A stretch of DNA of 64,000 nt from the NCBI RefSeq assembly GCF_900241005.1, contig NZ_OEST01000005.1:297862-361861 (forward strand), read 5' to 3'. A model generated the notes under the pieces. It ran no database searches. It was not told the DNA's origin and worked only from the letters and a program-made list of their open reading frames with translations. A program made the translations under genes and the position numbers. Shown here piece after piece: positions 1-10,088 of this stretch. The first letter of the stretch is position 1. The number at the start of each line of letters is the position of its first letter. The stretch comes from Bacteroides cutis (GTDB lineage Bacteria > Bacteroidota > Bacteroidia > Bacteroidales > Bacteroidaceae).

Positions 1-1869
1 AAACAAATAGCGATGTTCGTAGTCGTAAGTCAGACGGCCGAAATAAGACATGATACGGTAATCTGTCCGATTTGAATAAGCGTCTCTTCCTTCTTTACTT
101 GTAACGTTCAGGGTTGGGATGTCATCGAATTCCGAACCTTTTCCGCTACCTTTCATTTGTAAATAGTCATATTGAAAATATTCGCCGCCAGCCAGTACGG
201 AAAGGTTATGTTTTTCTTTGTAAGTGTCGGTATATTCTAACTGGACACTATGTTGCTGCTGGATAGTACGTTCGTAGTTAGTCGAAGCGTAACGTTCTTT
301 ATTTGTCTTTCCGTTGGAGTCATTGTTCCAGAAATCTTGGTAAGACTTGTTGAACGTTTCGTTGGTATAATCATTGTAATATACGGAGCTGTTTTCTCTT
401 AAGAATAATTTATTCTTTATGATTTCAAGATCTGCACCGATGTTCAGTGTAGTACGCCGTGTATTATTGTTGTTGATAAATCTGTCTAACCAGTAGAGTG
501 GGTTACCGTCACGTTTACCGTAACCATAAGCCGGAGTACCGTCTTCATTAAACGGATTCCAGGTAGGCTCGATACTTTGCATACGTTCGAACATATCCGA
601 TTCATCGTCATAATACATGAATGGTGATTTTGCGGTAGAGAAGTTCACGCCGCCTTTAATGTTTAATATAGGCAGAACCTTATAGTTGCCGTTTAATGTA
701 CCACTGAAACGTTCATATTTGGTTCCACGTAATACACCATCTTCAGAATAATATCCCAAAGAAGCGGAAAAAGTACCGTTGTCATTTCCACCGTTGAAAC
801 TCAAGAAATGATCTTGGGTAAATGATGGGTTTTTGTAAGCGGCATCTCTCAGCTGGGTTCCATAGTCCTTGAATGCTATCATTTTGCCACTTACAGGATC
901 TTTCATCTGCTGCCAACCTTGTTTTAGAAGGTCTTCATTGCCTTCCAGCCACTTTACGCTGAAGTTTCCGTTTTCCGGACCATATCCACGTTGAGTGTTA
1001 CTCAATTGGCCTGAATAGTTGGCTCCCATACGGGCATAAGTCAAATATTCTTCAGCATTCATATATTCGTATCCGAAGCGTGCGAAGTTCATACCGGCTT
1101 TAAATTTATAGGAAACTTGTGTATGGCCGGCTTTACCTTTCTTGGTGGTGATTAAGATAACACCATTGTTTGCACGTGCACCGTAAATGGCTGTTGAGGC
1201 TGCATCCTTCAGAACTTGCATAGATTCGATATCGGATGCGTTTACATCGTTTAAGGAGCGGATGACTCCATCCACAACAACCAGAGGAGAACCCGGTGTA
1301 CCTTCGATGGTGGCACCACCACGGAGTACGATACTAGGAGAACTACCTGGTGAACCGGAAGTATTGGTAACGCGCAGACCACTGACAGAACCTTGCAATG
1401 CTGTTGCCGCATTAGCTACCGCTGCATTTTCCAATACTTTATTGTCTACTTTGGAAATGGAAGTGGTCATTGTAGAACGTTTTTGTTTCACTCCATAACC
1501 TACTACTACAACTTCTTCCAGCATTTCGGAATCTTCTTTTAAAAGGATGTTTAAAGGTTGACCGTCCCATTTTACTTCTATAGTTTGGTAACCGACGAAA
1601 GAAACCTGAATAATTTCTCCCTTTTTAACATCGGGAATTGAGAAGTCACCGTCCAGTCCGGTAATAGTACCATTGGTCGTTCCTTTTACTACCACAGATG
1701 CACCGATTACGGTTTCGCCTGTGGCATCTTTTACGATACCCTTACAAATACCACTCTGTTGAGAGGCTTGTACACCATCCATACTTGGAGTGGCCACTGC
1801 GTGTGTAAATCCTCCTAATAAAAAACCGAGGAACAACACCACGCTGAATGATCTAAGGTGTTTGAACAT
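1..1869 (-). CDS. SusC-like TonB-dependent outer-membrane transporter (partial, 3' end off the left edge)
   Basis: The visible 623 residues are the N-terminal part of a protein that is usually about 1000 residues. A signal peptide lies at residues 1-26. It is followed by a carboxypeptidase-D-like beta-sandwich (GIVKDATGETVIGASVVVKG...), then a TonB box region (EEVVVVGYG) and a plug domain (SGLRV, LRGGATI, VVDGV, AIYGARANNGVILITTKKG), and then the first barrel strands. SusC proteins import oligosaccharides across the outer membrane with a SusD lipoprotein, which would lie further left. The sialidase gene on the other strand suggests a host-glycan substrate, but that is inference. The start is the only ATG followed by a signal peptide. 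Confidence 0.95.
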   Translation of the reverse strand, partial: MFKHLRSFSVVLFLGFLLGGFTHAVATPSMDGVQASQQSGICKGIVKDATGETVIGASVVVKGTTNGTITGLDGDFSIPDVKKGEIIQVSFVGYQTIEVKWDGQPLNILLKEDSEMLEEVVVVGYGVKQKRSTMTTSISKVDNKVLENAAVANAATALQGSVSGLRVTNTSGSPGSSPSIVLRGGATIEGTPGSPLVVVDGVIRSLNDVNASDIESMQVLKDAASTAIYGARANNGVILITTKKGKAGHTQVSYKFKAGMNFARFGYEYMNAEEYLTYARMGANYSGQLSNTQRGYGPENGNFSVKWLEGNEDLLKQGWQQMKDPVSGKMIAFKDYGTQLRDAAYKNPSFTQDHFLSFNGGNDNGTFSASLGYYSEDGVLRGTKYERFSGTLNGNYKVLPILNIKGGVNFSTAKSPFMYYDDESDMFERMQSIEPTWNPFNEDGTPAYGYGKRDGNPLYWLDRFINNNNTRRTTLNIGADLEIIKNKLFLRENSSVYYNDYTNETFNKSYQDFWNNDSNGKTNKERYASTNYERTIQQQHSVQLEYTDTYKEKHNLSVLAGGEYFQYDYLQMKGSGKGSEFDDIPTLNVTSKEGRDAYSNRTDYRIMSYFGRLTYDYEHRYLF

Positions 1870-2276
1870 AAAGGTTAAATTTTAATAGTTAAGAATAAGA
1901 TAAGATATTATGTTGTTTTAAATAATTAAAGAATTATATATGTAATCTATTTATTAATAATTATGTATTTATTTAATATGTTTATTAATTAATCCTCGTT
2001 GATTTTTAAAACAATTTTAAGGTTTTACCGCCGTAAAAGTAATATTAATTATGATGTTGTACAATTTTTCGACTAAAAAAACTCTGTTTGCCTCTAATAT
2101 TTAACATATTAATATTTTTATAGATTGAAATAATGGAAAAAATAATGATAGCTTTAAAAGCAAAAGGTTAACTATAATTAGCGAAATGTGAGATTTATAA
2201 TAAAAAAAAGATTGATTATTATGTCTTGTATTACTAAAATTGCTATCTTTACGTCGCACATTAATATATAAGAACT
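1870..2276. other. AT-rich divergent intergenic region between susC-like and sialidase genes
   Basis: These 407 bases hold no credible gene and are very AT-rich. They must contain the two outward promoters. On the minus strand a TACTTTTA sequence (2034-2041) resembles the Bacteroides -7 element and would give the susC-like gene a leader of about 160 bases. On the plus strand TATCTTTA (2244-2251) lies just before the sialidase start. Both are imperfect matches and are offered as candidates only. Confidence 0.5.
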
Positions 2277-3905
2277 ATGAAGCGATTATTATTATTATTA
2301 TCTTTTATCGGGAGTGTTTTTTTATCGGTCTATGCTGCTGATACGGTTTATGTTCGTGAAACACAAATTCCTATCCTTATTGAGCGTCAGGATAATGTTC
2401 TCTATTATCTCCGGCTCGATGCCCGTGACAGTCATCAGTTGGATGAAATAGTCCTGAACTTTGAGGATGGGACTAACTTAGTGGATATTCAAGCTGTGAA
2501 GTTGTATTATGGAGGTACTGAGAGCCGTAATATCATGAGTAAAAATCGTTTTGCGCCGATGGGTTATATGACTAATTTTACACCCGGTAAGACGATGGCT
2601 GCCCTACCTTCTTATTCTATATTAAAGTCGGAAGTTAAAAAGCCGGAGCAGAAAGTCGTGTTAGAAGGAAAACAGAACTTATATCCAGGTATCAATTATT
2701 TCTGGATCAGTTTGCAGATGAAGCCGACTACTCCTTTAACGGATAAGTTGAAGGTGAAATTGACTTCTGTATCTTTGGATGGGGTATCTGCCCCTATTAA
2801 TGTAGTTTCTGCGGATGATATAGAGCATCGTATGGGTACAGGTGTACGTCATGCAGGGGATGATGGAGTTGCTGCCTATCGTATTCCGGGGTTAGTAACA
2901 ACGAAGAAAGGGACGCTACTGTCAGTGTACGATGTCCGTTATAATAACAGTGTGGATTTGCAGGAACATGTTGACATAGGCTTGAGCCGCAGTATAGATG
3001 GTGGACAAAGCTGGGAAAAGATGAGAATTCCTTTGGCGTTTGGTGAAGACGGTGGGCTTCCGAGTGCACAAAATGGAGTAGGAGATCCGGCAATATTGGT
3101 AAATGATAAAGATAATAGTATCTGGATTATCGCTTTATGGACACATGGAATGGGAAATCAACGTGCATTCTTCCATTCGGTAGAAGGTATGGATAAAGAG
3201 CATACGGGGCAACTGGTATTGGCTAAGAGTACGGATGATGGTAAAACATGGTCTGCCCCGATAAATATTACCAAACAGGTGAAACATCCTTCCTGGCGCC
3301 TTCTTTTCCAAGGTCCCGGTCGCGGAATTACCATGCAAGATGGTACTTTGGTGTTTCCTATACAGTTTGTAGATTCGGCTGGAATGCCGCATGCCGGTGT
3401 CATGTACAGCAAAGACAGTGGCAAGAACTGGAAAATACATAATCCTGCTCGTAGCAATACCACCGAAGCTCAGGTCGTGGAAATAGAACCGGGGATACTG
3501 ATGCTGAATATGCGTGATAATCGTGGGGGGAGTCGTGCTGTTTGTATCACTAAAGATTTGGGTGAAACTTGGATTGAACACCCGTCTTCACGCAGTGCAT
3601 TGCGTGAACCGGTTTGTATGGCAAGCCTTATCAGCGTGAAGGCAAAAGATAATTGCCTGAAGAGAGATATTTTGCTTTTCTCAAATCCGGATACCACCAA
3701 AGGACGGCACCATATTACTATCAAGGCGAGTCTGGATAATGGAGTGACGTGGTTGCCCGAACATCAGATAATGTTGGATGAAGATGAGAGTTGGGGATAT
3801 TCCTGCTTAACGATGGTTGATGCTGAAACAGTAGGTATTTTATATGAGAGTAGTGTGGCACAAATGACTTTCCAAACTGTAAAATTGAAGGATCTTATTC
3901 GTTGA
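2277..3905 (+). CDS. exo-alpha-sialidase (BNR/Asp-box neuraminidase)
   Basis: This 542-residue secreted enzyme would release terminal sialic acid from host glycans. A signal peptide covers residues 1-21. An N-terminal accessory beta-domain (about 22-185) precedes the six-bladed propeller, which opens with the sialidase YRIP motif (201-204) carrying the arginine-triad residue. Five Asp boxes (S-x-D-x-G-x-x-W type) are visible near 237-246, 317-325, 378-385, 425-432 and 484-492. Length and architecture match GH33 sialidases of Bacteroides (NanH type). It is followed at once by a GH123-like gene remnant and lies divergent to a SusC-type transporter, which fits a small sialoglycan locus. The start is fixed by the signal peptide. 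Confidence 0.93.
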   Translation: MKRLLLLLSFIGSVFLSVYAADTVYVRETQIPILIERQDNVLYYLRLDARDSHQLDEIVLNFEDGTNLVDIQAVKLYYGGTESRNIMSKNRFAPMGYMTNFTPGKTMAALPSYSILKSEVKKPEQKVVLEGKQNLYPGINYFWISLQMKPTTPLTDKLKVKLTSVSLDGVSAPINVVSADDIEHRMGTGVRHAGDDGVAAYRIPGLVTTKKGTLLSVYDVRYNNSVDLQEHVDIGLSRSIDGGQSWEKMRIPLAFGEDGGLPSAQNGVGDPAILVNDKDNSIWIIALWTHGMGNQRAFFHSVEGMDKEHTGQLVLAKSTDDGKTWSAPINITKQVKHPSWRLLFQGPGRGITMQDGTLVFPIQFVDSAGMPHAGVMYSKDSGKNWKIHNPARSNTTEAQVVEIEPGILMLNMRDNRGGSRAVCITKDLGETWIEHPSSRSALREPVCMASLISVKAKDNCLKRDILLFSNPDTTKGRHHITIKASLDNGVTWLPEHQIMLDEDESWGYSCLTMVDAETVGILYESSVAQMTFQTVKLKDLIR

Positions 3906-3943
3906 ACTTGATAAAAACTACTATATACATTATATTATATACT

Positions 3944-5227
3944 ATGAAGAAATTTTTTTATTCATTTTTTTGTATTCTTATTCTCCTGCTCGGTTTCGGG
4001 TTAGATAATGCAAATGCTCAAGAAGAATTGTCTGTCCCTCATTCTGAAGATGTAGCTTGGAATAGAATTCCTCAGAAATTGTATGCTACTTGGACTACAA
4101 CGAACAATCAAGTAGATAAGTTTGGCTGTCCGTCTACTTCCGGCTTGGTAAAACGGTTGACGCTGACCGGTTGGCGAGGTGAGCGTTGCCGTGGCACGTA
4201 TGGCGGAAGTCCCTTTATGGAGTAAAGAACATTTAATGACATGCGTCCGTTGATGGAGCGTTTGGCAAAGGCCGGACAGCGTGGCATTACGGTTTCTGTG
4301 ACCCATAAACCCTGGAATGGGCAAACTTATGATTATTTTGAAAATATGATAACTGAAATCCGTCGGGTAGATGGTTCATGGATATACGATTTTACTTTGT
4401 TCGATCGTTGGATAGAATTTATGACATCTTGTGGGGTCGGTCCTTATATCTATTGTTATTCTGTCATTCCTTGGAATTTGACTTTCCGGTATTATGATCA
4501 GGGTACAAACTCCATGGTTGACCGTAAATTCAATGTGAATGATTCTGCTTTTGATGATTATTGGGTATCTAAATTAAGTGTATTTGCAGCGCACTTGAAG
4601 TCGAAAGGTTGGTTTGACCATACTGTTATCGCGATGGATGAGCGTCCAGCTGAAAGTATGAAAGCTGCTTTACGTGTGATACGAAAAGCTGATCCGGACT
4701 TCAAGATCTCCTTGGCAGGAACTTATCATGAGGAGTTGGATGATGAAATCTATGATTATTGTATTGGATATAACGATAAATATCCTGAAGGTGCGATAGA
4801 TGCCCGTCGCGCTAAAGGTAAAATAACTACTTTCTATACTTGCTGTACGGAGCCTTTCCCTAATACCTTTACTTTCTCACAACCTGTCGAAGCGACTTCT
4901 TTTGCTTTGATTGCTGAAGAACGGAACTTAGACGGATATTTGCGTTGGGCATACAATAGTTGGGTAAAATCGCCTTTTCAGGATAGCCGTTTTACTGCTT
5001 GGGCGGGAGGTGATACTTACATCGTATATCCGGAGAATAATTCTTCGGTACGTTTTGAAAAGTTGATTGAAGGTATACAGATGTTTGAGAAAGTACAGTT
5101 GTTGAAAGCTGAGGACAAACATAGTCGGAATATACGTAACTTACTGCAACCGTTTGCTTATGATCGCATCAATAAAATTGATTTACAGAAAAATATCAAT
5201 AGACTGAGTGAGTATTTAAATAAATAA
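3944..5227 (+). pseudogene. broken GH123-like glycosidase (internal deletion plus in-frame stop)
   Basis: The 5' part encodes a signal peptide and the start of a GH123 N-terminal domain (QKLYATW..., TGWRGERC). After GERC the sequence jumps to what looks like the beginning of the catalytic barrel (YGGSPFM) and reaches a TAA stop at 4223-4225. The same reading frame then continues (from ATG 4241) through a long, well-kept catalytic part with THKPWNGQTYDYF and a MDERP segment that carries the neighbouring Asp-Glu pair used by GH123 beta-N-acetylgalactosaminidases. Intact family members are about 550-600 residues, so some 150-200 residues are missing. The upstream TTG-initiated reading (from 3902) overlaps the sialidase stop and is unlikely to be used. 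Assignment to GH123 rests on remembered family motifs. Confidence 0.75.
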
Positions 5228-5388
5228 GAATACTAAAAATGGTAGAGTGATAAGGTGATGATGGGACGCTGCTCTGACAGTACATCTGTATAGTTAGAAA
5301 AATAGTCGCATAGTCATGTTATTGCTCTATCACTTTAAAATTATCATTTACTTGTTTTTGCCCTGTATCTTTCTTCCTGGATTTTTTG

Positions 5389-5396
5389 TACCTTTG
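5389..5396 (+). promoter_or_regulatory. candidate -7 promoter element for nnr
   Basis: TACCTTTG is an exact match to the Bacteroides -7 consensus TAnnTTTG. It lies 26 bases before the NAD(P)HX repair gene. No convincing -33 TTTG is seen at the usual distance. Confidence 0.55.
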
Positions 5397-5422
5397 TTCG
5401 TGATTTAATTCAATGACTTGTA

Positions 5423-6937
5423 ATGAAAAAGATTTTTCCTACTACCAGGATAAAAGGACTGGATACATACACTATAGAAAATGAACCGATTGCTTCTATC
5501 GATCTGATGGAGCGTGCTTCTCAGGCATTGGTAAGGAGTATTTCTGAACGCTGGAATTCGGATACTCCTTTTATGGTTTTTGCCGGACCGGGGAATAATG
5601 GTGGAGATGCATTGGCAGTGTCTCGTCTATTGGCTGAAAAAGGATATAAACTAGAAGTTTACCTGTTTAATACTAAAGGCTCTTTATCACCGGATTGTGA
5701 AATAAACAAGGAACGATTAGTGAATGTTGCGGGAGTAGATTTGCATGAAGTGACTTCTCAATTTGTACCTCCGATGTTGACTGAAGAGCATATTGTGATT
5801 GATGGTCTGTTTGGTAGTGGGTTGAATAAGGCTTTGAGTGGTGGTTTTGCTGCTGTGGTAAAATATATTAATGCTTCGTCTGCTAAAGTGATTTCTATTG
5901 ATATTCCGTCTGGATTGATGGGAGAAGATAATACTTATAATGTACAAGCTAATATTATTCGTGCTGATTTGACTTTGAGCTTGCAATTACCGAAATTGTC
6001 GTTCCTTTTTGCTGAAAATGAAGCATATGTCGGTGAATGGGAATTATTGGATATCGGACTGAGTGAGGAGGGCATTAAAGATACGGAGACTGATTTCTAT
6101 CTGTTGGAAAACGAAGATATGTCAGAACTATTGAAACCTCGTGATAAATTTGCGCACAAAGGGAACTTCGGTCGTGCTTTATTGATAGCAGGTTCACAGG
6201 GTATGGCGGGAGCTTCGGTACTTGCTGCTCGTGCCTGTTTGCGCTCTGGAGTAGGCTTGTTGACTGTACATGTACCTTTTTGCAATAATTTTATAGTACA
6301 GACTTCTGTGCCTGAGGCTATGACAGAACTAGATATCAGTGAAACTTGTTTCACTTTACCCACAGATACGGATGATTATCAGGCAGTAGGTATCGGTCCG
6401 GGTTTGGGAAGATTTATTGAAACCGAATCCGCTCTGTTTGAACAGATTGATTCTTGTCAAACCCCAATGGTAGTAGATGCTGATGCTTTAAATATTTTGG
6501 GAGAACGTCGTAGTTATATCGGACGTTTGCCTAAAGGTAGTATTCTGACACCACATCCCAAAGAGTTGGAGCGTTTGGTTGGTAAATGTCAAAATTCTTA
6601 TGAGCGATTGATGAAAGCGCGTGAACTGGCAAAAACAGCTGGAGTACATATTATCTTGAAAGGTGCCTATTCTGCAGTAATTACCCCTGAAGGAAAATGT
6701 TATTTCAATCCAACAGGAAATCCGGGGATGGCAACGGGAGGTAGTGGTGATGTACTTACCGGAGTAACATTGGCTCTTTTGGCACAAGGCTATAAAACCG
6801 AAATAGCCGCCTTGTTGGCTACATACGTGCATGGATTGGCAGGAGATATTGCCTGTAAAAAGCAGGGAACAATAAGTATGACGGCAGGAGATATCGTTAG
6901 TTGTTTGCCGTTGGCATGGAGGATGTTGGAAGAGTAA
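5423..6937 (+). CDS. nnr: bifunctional NAD(P)H-hydrate epimerase / ADP-dependent NAD(P)H-hydrate dehydratase
   Basis: This 504-residue protein repairs damaged NAD(P)H: the N-terminal half epimerises R- and S-NAD(P)HX and the C-terminal half dehydrates S-NAD(P)HX back to NAD(P)H using ADP. The YjeF_N epimerase domain (about 1-210) shows GPGNNGGDA at 55-63. The ribokinase-like YjeF_C/CARKD domain (about 225-500) shows GNFGRALLIAGS and the anion-hole/catalytic stretch NPGMATGGSGDVLTG near 431-446. Length is normal for the fused bacterial form. It stands alone between a glycan locus and a convergent lipoprotein gene. Confidence 0.95.
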   Translation: MKKIFPTTRIKGLDTYTIENEPIASIDLMERASQALVRSISERWNSDTPFMVFAGPGNNGGDALAVSRLLAEKGYKLEVYLFNTKGSLSPDCEINKERLVNVAGVDLHEVTSQFVPPMLTEEHIVIDGLFGSGLNKALSGGFAAVVKYINASSAKVISIDIPSGLMGEDNTYNVQANIIRADLTLSLQLPKLSFLFAENEAYVGEWELLDIGLSEEGIKDTETDFYLLENEDMSELLKPRDKFAHKGNFGRALLIAGSQGMAGASVLAARACLRSGVGLLTVHVPFCNNFIVQTSVPEAMTELDISETCFTLPTDTDDYQAVGIGPGLGRFIETESALFEQIDSCQTPMVVDADALNILGERRSYIGRLPKGSILTPHPKELERLVGKCQNSYERLMKARELAKTAGVHIILKGAYSAVITPEGKCYFNPTGNPGMATGGSGDVLTGVTLALLAQGYKTEIAALLATYVHGLAGDIACKKQGTISMTAGDIVSCLPLAWRMLEE

Positions 6938-6970
6938 CGTCCCCCTACACCTTGTCACTTTATAGCTTTT

Positions 6971-7657
6971 TTATTTTCTTGTCGTAATATGGAAGCATCC
7001 TTGTTTCAGCTCATATTTGATGTAGCATTTGTCTGCTTTCTTCAGATCGCGTAAAACTTCAGATAAAACAAGCTTTAGAGTATCTGCACTTACATCTTGT
7101 AATGGGCGACCGTCTTCATCTTCTATTTTTTGAAAACGTTTCCAACTGACATCAAACGTAGTACCATAGGAATGAGCAGAGTTGGCTGATGCATTACCAT
7201 TACGGCGACGTAGGCGCTTAACGTCATCTTGGGTGCGAAGGACAGAGGTCACGATGACCTTGTTCGGATTTAAACCTTTGGCAACTAATGAATCGAGAAA
7301 ATTACTTCCAATGGTATCCAGTAAAGATGCTGCTCCGGGAATAAGAAAGGGAATAGAGTGGGTCAATGAATCGACTGCATACAGTTCATTTGTCGTGATA
7401 TGTTTTAGCTTTTCTTTCATTTTCTCTGCTTCTTCGCGTGAGACGAGTGGACGGATACCGACAACTTTAGCTATATTCAGATGCTTTTCATTCAAATCTC
7501 CGAAAGAGCGTCTATAACTGATAACTCCATGGATATTATGTGGCTCGTTCAATTTGAGTGACATATCTTTTTTTTTACATCCGGTAAGAGTGGAAGTGAA
7601 TACGATACCGGCTAATAATATGAAGGAAAGAATGCGGTGGTTATAATGTATCTTCAT
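6971..7657 (-). CDS. DUF5715-like lipoprotein with M15-peptidase-like core
   Basis: The 228-residue product has a lipoprotein signal peptide with cysteine at residue 27 (TLTGC), so it is probably membrane-anchored. The C-terminal half contains SVLRTQDDVKRLRRRNGNAS, then SAHSYGTTFDVSW and finally CFHITT. These match the zinc-ligand pattern of VanY/DacB-like M15 carboxypeptidases (SxHxxGxAxD and a late HI/HV). The usual alanine is a threonine, and activity is not assured. Family naming (DUF5715) is from memory. A cell-wall role is inferred only from the fold-like motifs. Confidence 0.75.
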   Translation of the reverse strand: MKIHYNHRILSFILLAGIVFTSTLTGCKKKDMSLKLNEPHNIHGVISYRRSFGDLNEKHLNIAKVVGIRPLVSREEAEKMKEKLKHITTNELYAVDSLTHSIPFLIPGAASLLDTIGSNFLDSLVAKGLNPNKVIVTSVLRTQDDVKRLRRRNGNASANSAHSYGTTFDVSWKRFQKIEDEDGRPLQDVSADTLKLVLSEVLRDLKKADKCYIKYELKQGCFHITTRK

Positions 7658-7838
7658 TTCTAATTTATGTAGATTAGTGTAATTTGTGGTGAAATCTCTT
7701 GCAAAGATAAACTAAACCCTTGAAACTATCAGAATAGATTACTGCTTTTTGCGTGGCTTTTCATACCTTTTTGTAAGATGGGTTGTACCTTAGCATAAAA
7801 AAACATCAAGCTTATTTTATTCTGCCTTTGGTTTACAC

Positions 7839-7846
7839 TATCTTTG
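7839..7846 (+). promoter_or_regulatory. -7 promoter element for truA; decides the truA start
   Basis: TATCTTTG matches the Bacteroides -7 consensus exactly and is followed by the GTG at 7885 after 38 bases. Because it lies inside the longest possible reading of truA (from 7783), that longer reading cannot be the translated product from this promoter. Confidence 0.7.
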
Positions 7847-7884
7847 TACCGTTTTTATACTTCAAAAGAAATCAGAAAGAGAAC

Positions 7885-8667
7885 GTGCAACGATATTTCA
7901 TTTATTTGGCTTATGACGGTACAGCCTATCATGGCTGGCAAATTCAACCCAATGGGGTGAGTGTACAGGAATGTTTGCTGAAAGCACTTGCAACCTTATT
8001 ACGTCGTGAAGTAGAAGTTGTAGGGGCTGGACGTACGGATGCCGGTGTACATGCTTCTCTGATGATAGCTCATTTTGATAGTGAAGTACCTTTGGATACC
8101 ACTTTTATGGCCGATAAGCTGAATCGTCTTCTGCCTCCTGATATTTCTGTTTATCGTTTGCGGCCGGTAGTACCTGAAGCACATGCTCGTTTTGATGCTA
8201 CATCGCGTATGTATAAGTACTACGTTACGACTTCCAAGATACCTTTTGACCGTCAATATCGTTGCCGCCTTTTTCAAGTTCCCGACTTTGAACGTATGAA
8301 TGAAGCAGCGCAGACATTGTTTGATTACACCGACTTTACCAGTTTCAGCAAGCTGCATACGGATGTCAAAACCAATAATTGCAAGATAATGCATGCCGCC
8401 TGGACTCAGATTGACGAAGTCACCTGGGTATTTACCATCCGCGCCGACCGTTTTTTGCGTAATATGGTGCGGGCTATCGTAGGTACTCTGCTCGAAGTAG
8501 GTCGTGGTAAACTCACGGTTGAGGACTTTCGCCGTATCATTGAACAAAAAGACCGTTGCCGGGCCGGAACTTCTGTTCCCGGAAATGCGTTGTTTTTGGT
8601 AGATGTAACCTATCCTGAAGAAATATTTTTAATGAATAATGGACAATCATCAACTATCAATTATTAA
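7885..8667 (+). CDS. truA: tRNA pseudouridine(38-40) synthase TruA
   Basis: TruA converts uridines 38-40 in the anticodon arm of many tRNAs to pseudouridine. Starting at GTG 7885 gives a 260-residue protein beginning [20 protein letters not shown], the normal TruA N-terminus. An upstream ATG at 7783 would add 34 hydrophobic residues and would span the promoter at 7839-7846, so I reject it. The catalytic aspartate is D52 in [10 protein letters not shown]. Other family segments are [18 protein letters not shown] and the C-terminal [17 protein letters not shown]. The stop is 8 bases before the next gene, so it is likely co-transcribed with the downstream transporter and fRMsr genes. Confidence 0.95.
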   Translation: MQRYFIYLAYDGTAYHGWQIQPNGVSVQECLLKALATLLRREVEVVGAGRTDAGVHASLMIAHFDSEVPLDTTFMADKLNRLLPPDISVYRLRPVVPEAHARFDATSRMYKYYVTTSKIPFDRQYRCRLFQVPDFERMNEAAQTLFDYTDFTSFSKLHTDVKTNNCKIMHAAWTQIDEVTWVFTIRADRFLRNMVRAIVGTLLEVGRGKLTVEDFRRIIEQKDRCRAGTSVPGNALFLVDVTYPEEIFLMNNGQSSTINY

Positions 8668-8675
8668 TTAATCAA

Positions 8676-9575
8676 ATGTGGTTATTACTTGCTTTTCTCT
8701 CAGCGGCGTTGCTGGGGTTCTATGATGCCTTTAAGAAGCAGTCGCTCCGTGATAATGCTGTGCTTCCCGTTTTATTCCTGAACACAATATTTTCGAGTTT
8801 GGTATTTCTTCCGTTCATATTGATTTCTGCTTTTATGCCTTCGGTCTTAGGAGGTACGATGTTTGATGTTCCTGTTGTGGGATGGGAAGTACATAAATAT
8901 ATTGTTATTAAATCTTTTATCGTACTTTCTTCTTGGATATTCGGCTATTTTGGTATGAAACATTTACCACTTACTATTGTCGGCCCGATAAATGCAACAC
9001 GTCCTGTAATGGTGTTAGTGGGTGCGATGCTGGTTTTCGGTGAAAGATTGAATTTATATCAATGGATTGGTGTGATGCTTGCCGTATTGTCTTTTTTTAT
9101 GCTGAGTCGTTCCGGGAAGAAAGAAGGCATTGACTTCAAGCATAACAAATGGATCTTTTTTATTGTACTTGCCGCAATAACTGGAGCTGTCAGTGGACTA
9201 TATGATAAATATCTGATGAAACAGTTCAATCCGATGTTGGTACAATCTTGGTATAATGTATATCAGGTGTTTATCATGTGCCCCATCATTCTTCTGTTAT
9301 GGTATCCCAAACGGAAAGAGAGCACGTCATTCCGTTGGGACTGGACTATCATTTGTATATCTATTTTTCTTTGTGTGGCAGACTTTGCGTATTTCTATGC
9401 ATTGAGTTATCAAGATTCTATGATTTCTATTATTTCTATGGTGCGTCGTGGTAGTGTAGTAGTATCTTTCCTTTTTGGTGCTCTTTTTTTCCGTGAAAAG
9501 AATTTAAAAAGTAAAGCCATCGACCTCATTTTGGTGTTGATTGGAATGTTCTTCCTATATTTGGGGAATAAATAA
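8676..9575 (+). CDS. EamA/DMT-family transporter
   Basis: This 299-residue inner-membrane protein has about ten predicted helices in two EamA-type repeats (about 1-145 and 160-297). Repeat ends are marked by NATRPVMVLVGAMLVFGERLN in the first half and RRGSVVVSFLFGALFFREKN in the second. Members of the drug/metabolite transporter superfamily export small metabolites, and the substrate here cannot be read from sequence. It starts 8 bases after truA and is followed 14 bases later by the fRMsr gene. Confidence 0.88.
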   Translation: MWLLLAFLSAALLGFYDAFKKQSLRDNAVLPVLFLNTIFSSLVFLPFILISAFMPSVLGGTMFDVPVVGWEVHKYIVIKSFIVLSSWIFGYFGMKHLPLTIVGPINATRPVMVLVGAMLVFGERLNLYQWIGVMLAVLSFFMLSRSGKKEGIDFKHNKWIFFIVLAAITGAVSGLYDKYLMKQFNPMLVQSWYNVYQVFIMCPIILLLWYPKRKESTSFRWDWTIICISIFLCVADFAYFYALSYQDSMISIISMVRRGSVVVSFLFGALFFREKNLKSKAIDLILVLIGMFFLYLGNK

Positions 9576-9589
9576 AATTTCATATTGTT

Positions 9590-10060
9590 ATGGCAGAGGA
9601 TTTCTACATCAGTCAGGGCACCAAAGAAGATAAATATCTTATTCTACTTCCTCAAATAAATGGCTTGCTTACTGGCGAAGAGGATTTAATAGCCAATTTG
9701 GCAAATGTGTCGGCTGCACTGAAAGAGACTTTCGGCTTTTTATGGGTGGGGTTTTATCTTGTGAAGGGAGAAGAGTTGGTTCTTGGTCCTTTTCAAGGAC
9801 CGATAGCCTGCACGCGCATTCGTAAAGGGCGTGGAGTTTGTGGAACGGCGTGGGCGAAAGCTGAAACTTTGGTTGTATCTGATGTTGATGCGTTTCCTGG
9901 ACACATAGCATGTAGCTCGCTGTCCCGGTCAGAAATTGTAGTTCCACTTGTTGGTCCGGATGGTGAGGTATGGGGTGTTCTTGATGTAGATAGTGAGAAA
10001 TTGAATAGCTTCAACGAAACAGATGTGCGCTTTCTGGAGAAATTATGTACTTGGTTGTGA
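9590..10060 (+). CDS. msrC: GAF-domain free methionine-(R)-sulfoxide reductase
   Basis: This 156-residue single-GAF-domain enzyme reduces free L-methionine-(R)-sulfoxide. The three redox cysteines are present at C74, C84 and C108. Their 10- and 24-residue spacing equals that of E. coli fRMsr (84/94/118), in the contexts IACTRIRKGRGVCGTAW and FPGHIACSS. SRSEIVVPLV and the VWGVLDVDSE segment complete the family signature. It is cytosolic and probably part of the truA transcription unit. Confidence 0.92.
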   Translation: MAEDFYISQGTKEDKYLILLPQINGLLTGEEDLIANLANVSAALKETFGFLWVGFYLVKGEELVLGPFQGPIACTRIRKGRGVCGTAWAKAETLVVSDVDAFPGHIACSSLSRSEIVVPLVGPDGEVWGVLDVDSEKLNSFNETDVRFLEKLCTWL

Positions 10061-10088
10061 AATTTCAATTTGTAGTTGATAATATGTA

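Noticed and set aside
7783..7884. N-terminal extension of TruA
   Set aside because: The added residues are not TruA-like and span an exact -7 promoter element; the GTG at 7885 gives the normal N-terminus.
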